Shown here piece after piece: positions 1 through 6,873 of a stretch of 21,141 nt of DNA; the first letter of the stretch is position 1; every line of letters begins with the position of its first letter. Both the position numbers and the translations under genes were made by a program. Under the pieces are notes generated by a model. That model saw nothing but the letters and a program-made list of their open reading frames with translations, made no database searches and had not been told where the DNA came from. The DNA lies in NCBI GenBank assembly GCA_003104895.1, contig PQAG01000186.1, positions 805 to 21,945 of the forward strand, written 5' to 3'. This DNA comes from Nitrosomonadales bacterium (lineage in GTDB: Bacteria; Pseudomonadota; Gammaproteobacteria; Burkholderiales; Sulfuricellaceae).

Positions 1-203
1 CGGTTGAGCATTTCCGAGGCAAAATGCTGGGCATCGCCGGCCGAGCCGCCGTTGCCGCAGCTCAGCACCTTGCCCTCGGCCAGCAGGCATTGCACCACCC
101 GCTCCGCTGCTGTGGCGACCGGCTCGGCAAGCAGGTCCAGCGCCTGCAGCTTGACGTGGGCGCTGTCGGTGAAATGATGGCCAATGCGGGAAACGATATC
201 CAT
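1..203 (-). CDS. SIS-domain protein, DiaA / phosphoheptose isomerase family (N-terminal fragment)
   Basis: Only the first 67 codons are inside the window; the rest lies beyond base 1. The start is the ATG at 203-201. Residues around 48-62 read CGNGGSAGDAQHFASE, the phosphosugar-binding loop of the SIS fold. The family contains GmhA (sedoheptulose-7-phosphate isomerase of LPS heptose synthesis) and DiaA (DnaA-binding replication initiation factor). The synteny SIS-yraN-lpoA-rsmI matches the diaA neighbourhood of enterobacteria. However, the loop keeps the His and Glu that help bind zinc in GmhA, which E. coli DiaA has lost, so an isomerase remains possible. The remaining metal ligands lie outside the window, hence no gene symbol is given. 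Confidence 0.85.
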   Translation of the reverse strand, partial: MDIVSRIGHHFTDSAHVKLQALDLLAEPVATAAERVVQCLLAEGKVLSCGNGGSAGDAQHFASEMLN

Positions 204-238
204 TGTTCGCGATCAGAAATTAAGCTCGGGTTGCGATT

Positions 239-571
239 TTAAGCGCTAAAGGCATCTTTAATCCATTCAATCTTGCCGCCATCCATCAGCACCGCATCAA
301 AGCGGCAGGGCGGCTGCTTCGCCTGCTGCTGCAGATAGTGCTGCGCGGCGTGGATCAGTTTGCGTTGCTTGTGCCCGGTGATGCTGGCTGCCGCGCCGCC
401 GAAATTTACGCTGCGCCGCAGGCGCACTTCCACGAACACCAGCGTGCCGCAATGTTCCATGATGAGGTCGATTTCACCCATGCGGCAGCGGTAATTCCTT
501 GCCACCAGGCGCAATCCCTGGCTTTGCAGAAATGATGCGGCATGATTTTCCGCCTCCTTGCCGGCGTCCAT
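239..571 (-). CDS. yraN: YraN family protein (UPF0102, endonuclease-like fold)
   Basis: This 110-residue protein has the YraN/UPF0102 signature: the N-terminal G-x-x-AE-x-x-A-x-x-FL helix, then RNYRCRMGEIDLI (E33, D35) and VFVEVRLR (E48). The spacing of these acidic residues resembles the PD-(D/E)XK nuclease core, and the family ends with SIT-x-x-KQRKL and an AAQHYL helix. Its cellular role is not firmly established. The start is the ATG at 571-569, chosen because the reading frame upstream of it is antisense-quality sequence inside lpoA. The ATG shares its A with the TGA stop of lpoA (TGATG), which suggests translational coupling. The length is typical for the family (about 110-125 residues). 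Confidence 0.9.
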   Translation of the reverse strand: MDAGKEAENHAASFLQSQGLRLVARNYRCRMGEIDLIMEHCGTLVFVEVRLRRSVNFGGAAASITGHKQRKLIHAAQHYLQQQAKQPPCRFDAVLMDGGKIEWIKDAFSA

Positions 572-1767
572 CACGGCGCCAGCAGAACGGCTTCCCCGTT
601 GCTGAATTCGGCGCGCACCCCATCGCGGTCGATCAGGTGCGAGCGGACATCCAGCGTGAGGTGGCCGGTGACGCCATCCAGGCTGAACGGCATGCCGGGC
701 GGGGATGCCTGCAACTGCAATGCCAGGCGCCATGCATCAATGCCGAGCGCATAAAGGCGCTCCATGTCCGCCGTGAGCGGGGACTGCGGGCGCGGGTATA
801 CCATGACCGCGAGATGATCCGGCTGCAACAGCCAGGGCATGTCAACGAACTGCACGCCATTCAGGTCATGATATTTCTGCAGGCTGCCGCTGCCGGCATA
901 AATCTGCGAAGTGGCATAAGTGGGCAGGTCTGTGTTCAGAAAAGGTTTCAGGAGGCGCGCATCGCGGCTGTTCAAGGCAAGAAACACCACATTTGGCGCC
1001 TGCCTGCGCAGCGCATCGCGGATTTCGGCCGGATTGGAACCGGTAAAGACCAGGTGCCTGGCCGCCGCGCCGCCGAGCGCAGCCCACTCTTCGGCAAAAG
1101 CTTGCTGGATACGCTTCGACAGCAAGTCGCTGGAAGCGATCACGGTGGCGCTCCTTCTGCCTTCGCCAAATGCGGTGCGTGCCATCTGGCGGGCTTCCAG
1201 ATCAGCCGCGAGGCCGAACACATACAGCTGGGGCGGAAATTCAACGCTCTGTTCCGGCAGGTTGAGGGCCAGCGTTGGCACGCTTACTTCGGCACTGGCG
1301 GCAAGGGCCGAAACACCATTCCGGGTCAGGGGGCCGACCACCATGCTCGCTCCGGCTTGCGTTGCCTGCCGGTATGTGGACACAATGTCATCGCTATCGT
1401 CGCTGCTGGGGTAGACTGTGACCGGCAGGCGGCCGGGCTGGGCTGAAACGCCCGCCATGAAGCCCTGCCGGACCACTTCGGCGGCGCGGCCAAAGGCGCT
1501 GGATTTGAGCGGCAGCAGCAAGGCAATGTGCGCCTTTCCGGCCGCTGCCGGCAAAGCGGCATCCGCCTGGGGGGCTGGCAAATCCACGCTGGCCCCTGAG
1601 GGTGGCTCAATTCCGGCCAGCGGGAATAACTCGACCTCGGTCTGAGGCGCAGGCGCGGCACTGGCCGACGGCAGCGTTTCTGCAATCAGCGGCCTTCCGG
1701 GGACATCCGCATGAGCCGCAAGCGACACGGCGAAGAACATCAACAGGAAAGTGAGGAAGCGTTGCAT
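571..1767 (-). CDS. lpoA: LpoA-like penicillin-binding protein activator (periplasmic binding fold), non-lipoprotein form
   Basis: The 398-residue protein starts with a signal peptide (FLTFLLMFFAVSLAAHA, cleavage likely after about residue 20). A Pro/Ala-rich stretch follows, and from about residue 80 a type I periplasmic-binding fold (HIALLLPLKSSAFGRAAEVV, then MVVGPLTRNGV and VPTLALN). In gammaproteobacteria LpoA is an outer-membrane lipoprotein that activates PBP1A, with an N-terminal TPR domain of about 250 residues. Here the TPR domain is absent and there is no Cys after the signal peptide, so it should be a soluble periplasmic protein. Position between yraN and rsmI supports the assignment. 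The ribosome binding site ahead of the ATG is weak. Another activator or ligand-binding role cannot be excluded. Confidence 0.8.
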   Translation of the reverse strand: MQRFLTFLLMFFAVSLAAHADVPGRPLIAETLPSASAAPAPQTEVELFPLAGIEPPSGASVDLPAPQADAALPAAAGKAHIALLLPLKSSAFGRAAEVVRQGFMAGVSAQPGRLPVTVYPSSDDSDDIVSTYRQATQAGASMVVGPLTRNGVSALAASAEVSVPTLALNLPEQSVEFPPQLYVFGLAADLEARQMARTAFGEGRRSATVIASSDLLSKRIQQAFAEEWAALGGAAARHLVFTGSNPAEIRDALRRQAPNVVFLALNSRDARLLKPFLNTDLPTYATSQIYAGSGSLQKYHDLNGVQFVDMPWLLQPDHLAVMVYPRPQSPLTADMERLYALGIDAWRLALQLQASPPGMPFSLDGVTGHLTLDVRSHLIDRDGVRAEFSNGEAVLLAP

Positions 1768-2619
1768 CCAGAGCAGGGACTTATAAATGACAGAGGCACA
1801 TTATATGTGGTTGCCACGCCGATTGGAAATTTGCGGGACATCACGCTGCGCGCCCTGGATGCGCTGAAGTCCGCCGACATCATTGCCGCCGAGGACACGC
1901 GCAACACCTCGCATCTGCTCGGCCATTACGGGATTTCCGCCAGGCTGGTGGCGCTGCACGAGCACAACGAACGGGTCGCTGCGCCCAAAATCATCGCTGC
2001 CCTGCAGGAGGGGAAAACCGTGGCGCTGGTTTCCGATGCCGGCACGCCGGGCATCAGCGATCCGGGCGCGATACTGGTGCAGGCGGTGCGCGCGGCGGGA
2101 TTGCCGGTGATCCCGCTGCCTGGTCCGAATGCGGCCATTTGCGCGCTCTCCGCGGCGGGCAGGGAGGACGCCCGCTTTCTCTTCTACGGCTTTCTGCCCG
2201 CCAAGGCCGGCGCCCGGCGCAAGGAACTGGAAATGCTCAGGGAACTGCCCTATGTCCTGGCCTTCTATGAGGCGCCGCACCGCATCGTGGAAACTGTCGA
2301 GGATATTCTCAAGGTATTTGGCGGCGAACGGGAGATCACCTTTGCACGCGAACTCACCAAGCTGTTCGAGAGCATCCACACCTGCAAGCTGGCGGATGCG
2401 CCCGCCTGGCTGGCTGGCGACCCCAACCGCCAGCGCGGCGAATTCGTGCTGCTGGTGTCTGGAGCGGCGGCAGCGGAAGAAGGCATCAGCCTGGAGGCGC
2501 AGCGCATCCTGCAACTGCTGCTGGCCGAACTGCCGCTCAAGCTGGCGGTCAAGCTGGCGGCCGAGATCAGCGGCGAGAAGAAAAATGCCCTGTATGACCT
2601 CGCCCTGCAGTTAAAATGA
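1762..2619 (+). CDS. rsmI: 16S rRNA (cytidine(1402)-2'-O)-methyltransferase RsmI
   Basis: RsmI methylates the ribose of C1402 in 16S rRNA. The protein shows the tetrapyrrole-methylase fold hallmarks: GTLYVVATPIGNLRDIT at the N terminus, AEDTRNTSHLL, LVSDAGTPGISDPG (SAM site), PLPGPNA, FYGFLPAK and FYEAPHRI. No ATG lies close to the first strand. I chose TTG at 1762, preceded by GAGGAA, which gives 285 residues, the usual family length (E. coli 286). An in-frame ATG at 1711 would add 17 residues antisense to the lpoA signal peptide. Either start overlaps the divergent lpoA start (1767), so the promoter of rsmI must lie inside lpoA. pyrC follows after 13 bp and is probably cotranscribed. Confidence 0.93.
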   Translation: MHPEQGLINDRGTLYVVATPIGNLRDITLRALDALKSADIIAAEDTRNTSHLLGHYGISARLVALHEHNERVAAPKIIAALQEGKTVALVSDAGTPGISDPGAILVQAVRAAGLPVIPLPGPNAAICALSAAGREDARFLFYGFLPAKAGARRKELEMLRELPYVLAFYEAPHRIVETVEDILKVFGGEREITFARELTKLFESIHTCKLADAPAWLAGDPNRQRGEFVLLVSGAAAAEEGISLEAQRILQLLLAELPLKLAVKLAAEISGEKKNALYDLALQLK

Positions 2620-2632
2620 GCACAGGCTTTTA

Positions 2633-3676
2633 ATGGATCACGTTATGGACACCCTGACCCTTACCCGCCCCGACGACTGGCACCTGCACCTGCGCGACGG
2701 CGCGCACATGCAGGCCGTGGTGGCCGATACGGCGCGCTGCTTCGCGCGCGCCATCGTCATGCCCAACCTGCGCCCTCCCGTCACCACCACCGGGCTGGCC
2801 CTGGCCTACCGCCAGCGCATTCTCGACGCACTTCCCGGCGGTTCCGGTTTTCAGCCCCTGATGACGCTGTATCTCACCGACAACACCCCGCCCGGGGAAA
2901 TCGCCCGCGCCAAGGCCAGCGGCATGGTGCATGGGGTTAAGCTCTACCCCGCAGGGGCGACCACCAATTCCGATTCGGGCGTCACCGGCATCGCCAAGTG
3001 CCACGCCGCGCTGGAGGCGATGCAGGAGCATGACCTGCCGCTGCTGGTGCATGGCGAGGACACCCACCCCCTGGTGGACGTCTTCGACCGCGAGCAGGTG
3101 TTCATCGGCAAGGTGCTGGTGCCGCTGCTGGACCGCTACCCGCGCCTGAGGGTGGTGTTCGAGCACATCACCACGCGCCAGGCGGCGGAATTCGTCAAGG
3201 CGGCCCCGCCGAATGTCGCTGCCACCATCACCGTGCATCACCTGCTCTACAGCCGCAACGCCATGTTCGCCGGCGGCATGCGCCCGCACATGTACTGCCT
3301 GCCGGTACTGAAGCGGGAAGAACACCGCTGGGCCCTGGTTGGCGCCGCCACCAGCGGCAACCCCAAGTTCTTTCTCGGCACCGACAGCGCGCCGCACGCC
3401 AGAAACGCCAAGGAATCGGCCTGCGGCTGCGCCGGCATCTATACCGCCCATGCCGCGCTGGAACTCTATGCAGAGGTATTCGAGGCGGCCAATGCCCTGG
3501 ACAAGCTGGAAGGCTTTGCCAGTTTCCATGGCCCGGACTTCTACCGCCTGCCGCGCAATACGGGAAAAATCACCCTGCGCAAGGAAAGCTGGCAAGTGCC
3601 GGCAGAACTGCCTTTCGGGGGCGAAACGCTGATCCCGCTGCGGGCGGGTGAAAAGATAGCCTGGAAACTGGCCTAA
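2633..3676 (+). CDS. pyrC: Dihydroorotase (class II, PyrC)
   Basis: PyrC closes N-carbamoyl-aspartate to dihydroorotate, the third step of pyrimidine synthesis. Length (347) and sequence follow the E. coli enzyme closely. The binuclear zinc ligands are visible: H17 and H19 in DDWHLHLRDG, K103 (the carbamylated lysine) in KLYPAGATTN, H140 in LLVHGE, H178 in VFEHIT, and D251 in LGTDSAPHARNAKE. The start at 2633 gives numbering identical to E. coli; an ATG four codons downstream (2645) is an alternative. The gene is convergent with the unknown gene at 3680, leaving only 3 bp and no room for a terminator between them. Confidence 0.97.
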   Translation: MDHVMDTLTLTRPDDWHLHLRDGAHMQAVVADTARCFARAIVMPNLRPPVTTTGLALAYRQRILDALPGGSGFQPLMTLYLTDNTPPGEIARAKASGMVHGVKLYPAGATTNSDSGVTGIAKCHAALEAMQEHDLPLLVHGEDTHPLVDVFDREQVFIGKVLVPLLDRYPRLRVVFEHITTRQAAEFVKAAPPNVAATITVHHLLYSRNAMFAGGMRPHMYCLPVLKREEHRWALVGAATSGNPKFFLGTDSAPHARNAKESACGCAGIYTAHAALELYAEVFEAANALDKLEGFASFHGPDFYRLPRNTGKITLRKESWQVPAELPFGGETLIPLRAGEKIAWKLA

Positions 3677-3679
3677 GCC

Positions 3680-4714
3680 CTATTTTTCATACATGCGGCC
3701 GATCTCCTCGGCGCATGTTTCAGGACGATCGCGGTGTATTTCAAGCAGACGCAGTGACGTTTCCTGCCAGCGTTCAGCGCCCTTGCTCACAGTGGCGCTC
3801 AGTGCTTGCATGCGGCCCCCTTCGTTCCACTGCCGGTAGGCGTCGTTCAGTTCTGGAAAGAGTTCCCGCCGCATGCCGCCGAGATTGGCGAAGTAGAAAT
3901 GCAGGCTGGCTTCATGCCCCTGCTCCAGCAGGGCAGGCAGGGTGGAAACGCAGTCTGCCAGATGGTCGCGCACCGCGCGCGCAACCAGCTCTCCGCGTGT
4001 GCCGGCAAGGGCCAGCAGCAAATTTCCCCAGTCTGCGCCCAGGCGCTGCTCCGCCCGCCACTCGCCGATCTCATGCAGCAGGGCTGATTCGACCTCGTTA
4101 TCCGTCATCTGCTCGAGTGCGCGCTCGAAATCGTCCTCGAAACCGTAGCAGGCCATCGCGCGCGCCATGGCATCCTGCTTTTGCTTCCAGCGCCATTCCT
4201 CGATCTTCTCCCACAACATGCGGCGCATGGATTCGCGCCGGATGAACAGCGTGCCGTCCAGCAGCATGGCGGGCGGCGCCGCCATGTCGCGCGCATGTTC
4301 GCGGCCGGCAATCAGCACCGGCAGACCTTCCCGCTGTTCGGCGCGTATCAGGTCGGCAAGAAAGAAATGCGGCGCCGCATGGCCGCCATATCCTCCGCTG
4401 TAAACCAGTCCATGAGGGAGCAGTTCCTGGTTGATGGCCGCGGTCTCAAACGGGTCCAGCTTGTGCTTCTTCACGCGGATGGCTTCAAATTCCTGTTCTT
4501 CCAGCTCCTCCCATAAGGTTTCGCGATGGCTCAGCCAGTCGCCCAGCTCTTCCTTGGGCAAGGTGGCGTTGAAAGGGAAACGGCGCTCCCAGCGGTAGTA
4601 TTCGCGCATCTTGAGCAAATACGTGCACATGGTGTAGTTGCGCGCATGCAGGGCATCGCTGATGTGGCAGTTATGCTGGACGGTGGCACTGAGGCTGTAG
4701 AGATCTGGTGCCAT
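3680..4714 (-). CDS. Conserved protein of unknown function
   Basis: This 344-residue protein has no signal peptide, no membrane segment and no catalytic motif I recognise. The N terminus (VQHNCHISDALHARNYTMC, then YLLKMREYYRWE) looks strongly conserved; I recall similar openings in uncharacterised proteobacterial proteins (possibly those named Sfum_1244 family), but I cannot verify this. A Gly/His patch (YSGGYGGHAAPHFFLADLI, residues about 105-123) is followed by an all-helical, Glu/Arg-rich remainder with many Trp residues. A good sigma-70 promoter precedes it (TTGGAT, 17 bp, TATAAA), overlapping the rnpB promoter on the other strand, and AGGA lies before the ATG. It is a monocistronic unit facing pyrC. 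No function is assigned. Confidence 0.85.
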   Translation of the reverse strand: MAPDLYSLSATVQHNCHISDALHARNYTMCTYLLKMREYYRWERRFPFNATLPKEELGDWLSHRETLWEELEEQEFEAIRVKKHKLDPFETAAINQELLPHGLVYSGGYGGHAAPHFFLADLIRAEQREGLPVLIAGREHARDMAAPPAMLLDGTLFIRRESMRRMLWEKIEEWRWKQKQDAMARAMACYGFEDDFERALEQMTDNEVESALLHEIGEWRAEQRLGADWGNLLLALAGTRGELVARAVRDHLADCVSTLPALLEQGHEASLHFYFANLGGMRRELFPELNDAYRQWNEGGRMQALSATVSKGAERWQETSLRLLEIHRDRPETCAEEIGRMYEK

Positions 4715-4747
4715 GGCAAATCCTATTGTTGACTAACTTGGTCGGGA

Positions 4748-4776
4748 TTTATATCACGAATCATGCTAAAATCCAA
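4748..4776 (-). promoter_or_regulatory. Sigma-70 promoter of the unknown gene at 3680-4714
   Basis: On the minus strand TTGGAT (4776-4771), a 17-bp spacer and TATAAA (4753-4748) form a near-consensus promoter about 34 bp ahead of the ATG at 4714. It lies face to face with the rnpB promoter, so the two transcription start regions overlap. Confidence 0.6.
4764..4772 (+). promoter_or_regulatory. Extended -10 promoter of rnpB
   Basis: TGCTAAAAT is an extended -10 element (TGn plus TAAAAT) ending 7 bp before the first base of mature rnpB (4780), as expected for transcription starting at the mature 5' end. The -35 region at the proper spacing is poor, which is common with extended -10 promoters. 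Confidence 0.55.
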
Positions 4777-4779
4777 GCT

Positions 4780-5227
4780 GAAGCTGGCTAGGCAGTCGCT
4801 GCATGGTTTTCCATGCAGAGGAAAGTCCGGGCTCCACAGAGCAGGATGCCGGCTAACGGCCGGACGCCGCGAGGCGATGGAAAGTGGCACAGAAAACACA
4901 CCGCCGATGGCCCGCAAGGGATCAGGCAAGGTTGAAAAGGCGCGCTAGCGCCTTTCAGTAAAGGCTCACCTGCTTGCAGGTTATGCCGGAGCTAAAAGGC
5001 GCGCACTCCGCAAGGAGGGCGGGCGGGGGCGAAAGCCTCCGCCAGGTAAGAGCTCACCGCGTTCCTGGCAACAGGAATGGCAGGCTAAACCCCATCCGGA
5101 GCAAGGCCAAATAGGGGGGCACTGGCGCTGCTCGCGTTGTCCCCGGGTAGGCTGCTTGAGCGCTGGAGCAATCCAGCGCCTAGAGGAATGACTGTCCACG
5201 ACAGAACCCGGCTTATCGGCCAGCTTC
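4780..5227 (+). ncRNA. rnpB: RNase P RNA (type A, M1 RNA) with enlarged P12
   Basis: This is the catalytic RNA that removes tRNA 5' leaders. The ends pair as helix P1 (GAAGCTGGC at 4780-4788 with GCCAGCTTC at 5219-5227). Universally conserved blocks are present in order: GAGGAAAGTCCGGGCTCC (about 4819-4836), ACCGCCGATGGCC, GGTAAGAG, CCGGAGCAAGGCCAAATAG, GGGTAGGCTGCTTGAG and GAATGACTGTCCACGACAG, then AACCCGGCTTATCGG. The gene is about 448 nt, against 377 nt in E. coli; nearly all the excess is between about 4939 and 5057, the P12 region. Apparent ORFs inside it are shadows of the RNA. Confidence 0.98.
4935..5004 (+). repeat. 11-bp direct repeats bracketing an insert in rnpB P12
   Basis: AAAAGGCGCGC occurs at 4935-4945 and again, exactly, at 4994-5004. 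The 48 bp between them hold the end of a hairpin (AAAGGCGC / GCGCCTTT, 4936-4954) and a second one (CCTGC TT GCAGG). Removing one 59-bp unit brings the gene to about 389 nt, near the usual size. This looks like an insertion with target duplication, or a slippage duplication, tolerated in the variable P12 arm. Confidence 0.6.
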
Positions 5228-5243
5228 TCCTTGATCCAAAATG

Positions 5244-5269
5244 AAAAAGGGCGCTTCAGCGCCCTTTTT
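5244..5269. terminator. Bidirectional intrinsic terminator between rnpB and glnA
   Basis: The sequence is a perfect hairpin AAAAAGGGCGC / TTCA / GCGCCCTTTTT. The strong 6-bp G+C stem is extended by A:T pairs, giving a T-run on each strand, so it can end rnpB (plus) and glnA (minus), whose stop codon is 19 bp away. Confidence 0.9.
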
Positions 5270-5287
5270 CGTGATGCAGCAGCCGGA

Positions 5288-6697
5288 TTACAGGCTGTAG
5301 TACATGTCGAACTCGACCGGATGCGTGGTCATGCGGAAGCGGGTGACTTCTTCCATCTTCAGCGTGATGAAGGCATCGATCCAGTCATTGGAGAACACCC
5401 CGCCGCGGGTCAGGAACTCGCGGTCCTTGTCCAGGTAATCCAGCGCCTGGTCGAGAGACGAGCACACGGTCGGGATCAGCTTCTCTTCTTCCGGCGGCAG
5501 GTCGTACAGGTTCTTGTCCATGGCATCGCCCGGATGAATCTTGTTCTGGATGCCGTCCAGGCCGGCCATCAGCAGGGCGGAGAAGCACAGGTACGGGTTG
5601 GAGGAAGGATCCGGGAAGCGGGTCTCGATGCGGCGCGCCTTGTCGCTGGCGACGTGCGGAATGCGGATCGAGGCGGAGCGGTTCTTGGCGGAGTAGGCCA
5701 GCATCACGGGAGCTTCGAAGCCGGGCACCAGACGCTTGTAGGAGTTGGTGCCGGGGTTGGTGATTGCGTTCAGCGCGCGGGCGTGCTTGATGATGCCGCC
5801 GATGTAGTACAGGGCGGTTTCGGACAGGCCGCCGTAGCCGTTGCCGGCAAACAGGTTCTTGCCTTCTTTCCAGATCGACTGGTGCACGTGCATGCCGGAA
5901 CCGTTGTCGCCCACGATAGGCTTGGGCATGAAGGTCGCGGTCTTGCCATAGGCGTGGGCCACGTTATGCACCACGTACTTGGTGATCTGGGTCCAGTCGG
6001 CGCGCTTGACCAGGGTGCTGAACTTGGTGCCGATTTCGCACTGGCCGGCAGTCGCCACTTCGTGGTGATGCACTTCGACCGGCACGCCCATTTCTTCCAG
6101 CGCCAGGCACATGGCGGAGCGGATGTCCTGGAAGGAGTCGACCGGAGGCACCGGGAAATAGCCGCCCTTGACGCCCGGACGGTGGCCCATGTTGCCGCCT
6201 TCGAGACGGGCTTTGGAAGACCAGGCCGCTTCTTCGGACTCGATCGCAACCGAAGCGCCGGACATGTCGGCATGCCAGGTCACGGAATCAAAAATGAAGA
6301 ATTCCGGCTCAGGACCAAAATAGGCGGTGTCGCCAATGCCGGTGGATTTCAGGTAGGCTTCGGCGCGCTTGGCGATGGAGCGCGGGCAGCGGTCGTAGCC
6401 TTTGCCGTCGGAGGGCTCGACCACGTCGCAACTGATAATCAGGGTGGACTCATCGAAGAACGGGTCCATGTTGGCGGTGTCCGGATCCGGCATCAGCAGC
6501 ATGTCGGAAGCCTGGATGCCTTTCCAGCCGGCGATGGATGAGCCGTCGAAAGCATGGCCGTTCTCGAACCAGCCCTCATCCACCACGTGGGAGGGAATGG
6601 TAACGTGCTGCTCTTTGCCGCGCGTGTCGGTAAAACGCAGATCAACGAATCTGACTTCATTGTCCTTGATCATTTTTAAAACGTCAGCAACCGCCAT
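5288..6697 (-). CDS. glnA: Glutamine synthetase type I (GS-I beta)
   Basis: GlnA makes glutamine from glutamate, ammonia and ATP as a cytoplasmic dodecamer. The 469-residue length is standard. Visible signatures are the GS beta-grasp stretch FDGSSIAGWKGI (about 50-61), FGPEPEFFIFD with the metal-binding glutamates (about 127-137), GDNGSGMHVHQS (263-273), NPGTNSYKRLVPGFEAP (314-330) and KNRSASIRIP. NLYDLPPEE carries Tyr398 (Tyr397 after Met removal), the site adenylylated by GlnE, so this is the GS-I beta subtype under covalent control. The ATG at 6697 is preceded by AGGAGA. Upstream lie a sigma-54 promoter and NtrC sites, and downstream a terminator shared with rnpB. Confidence 0.98.
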   Translation of the reverse strand: MAVADVLKMIKDNEVRFVDLRFTDTRGKEQHVTIPSHVVDEGWFENGHAFDGSSIAGWKGIQASDMLLMPDPDTANMDPFFDESTLIISCDVVEPSDGKGYDRCPRSIAKRAEAYLKSTGIGDTAYFGPEPEFFIFDSVTWHADMSGASVAIESEEAAWSSKARLEGGNMGHRPGVKGGYFPVPPVDSFQDIRSAMCLALEEMGVPVEVHHHEVATAGQCEIGTKFSTLVKRADWTQITKYVVHNVAHAYGKTATFMPKPIVGDNGSGMHVHQSIWKEGKNLFAGNGYGGLSETALYYIGGIIKHARALNAITNPGTNSYKRLVPGFEAPVMLAYSAKNRSASIRIPHVASDKARRIETRFPDPSSNPYLCFSALLMAGLDGIQNKIHPGDAMDKNLYDLPPEEEKLIPTVCSSLDQALDYLDKDREFLTRGGVFSNDWIDAFITLKMEEVTRFRMTTHPVEFDMYYSL

Positions 6698-6750
6698 ATT
6701 TTTCTCCTAAACGAAATAACGGGTAATAAATTCTGTGAGCCCACCCAATA

Positions 6751-6765
6751 GCACGAAACATGCCA
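6751..6765 (-). promoter_or_regulatory. Sigma-54 (-24/-12) promoter of glnA
   Basis: On the minus strand TGGCATGTTTCGTGC has GG and GC separated by exactly 10 bp, as required for RpoN promoters (consensus TGGCAC-N5-TTGC). Transcription would start near 6740, about 43 bp before the glnA ATG. It fits with the NtrC sites upstream. Confidence 0.8.
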
Positions 6766-6826
6766 CGCGCTAATGCAAAAAAAGCTATTTTGCCATAATC
6801 AGTTACAGGGGATGCAGAAAAATTGC

Positions 6827-6843
6827 TGCACCACAATAAGGCA
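6827..6843. promoter_or_regulatory. Second, half-conserved NtrC site
   Basis: TGCACCA at 6827-6833 is a perfect NtrC half-site; the other half (TAAGGCA) matches 4 of 7 positions of TGGTGCA. Its centre is 30 bp (about three helical turns) from that of the perfect site at 6857, allowing two NtrC dimers on one DNA face, as at E. coli glnAp2. Confidence 0.55.
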
Positions 6844-6856
6844 TTCGCCTCACAAT

Positions 6857-6873
6857 TGCACCATCATGGTGCA
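6857..6873. promoter_or_regulatory. NtrC (GlnG) enhancer, perfect palindrome
   Basis: TGCACCA-TCA-TGGTGCA is a perfect 17-bp NtrC operator. It lies about 125 bp upstream of the expected glnA start, similar to the enhancer distance at E. coli glnAp2. The 3-bp centre is the TGA stop codon of the CDF transporter gene read on the minus strand. Confidence 0.85.

Noticed and set aside
499..1446. Plus-strand open frame of 315 codons opposite lpoA and yraN
   Set aside because: Complement of two recognised genes, with no motif or ribosome binding site.
4728..4757. TTGACT at 4729-4734 as the -35 of rnpB
   Set aside because: The only -10-like sequence at suitable distance would start transcription more than 15 bp ahead of the mature 5' end, while TGCTAAAAT at 4764-4772 is placed exactly for a start at 4780.
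4763..5199. Two short open frames on either strand
   Set aside because: They lie within RNase P RNA, whose conserved blocks and helices explain the sequence fully.
5231..6541. Plus-strand open frame of 436 codons opposite glnA
   Set aside because: Shadow of glnA; it begins inside the terminator region and has no family features.
6786..6800. TGGCAAAATAG on the minus strand as the sigma-54 box of glnA
   Set aside because: No GC occurs 10 bp after its GG; the box at 6751-6765 has exact spacing.
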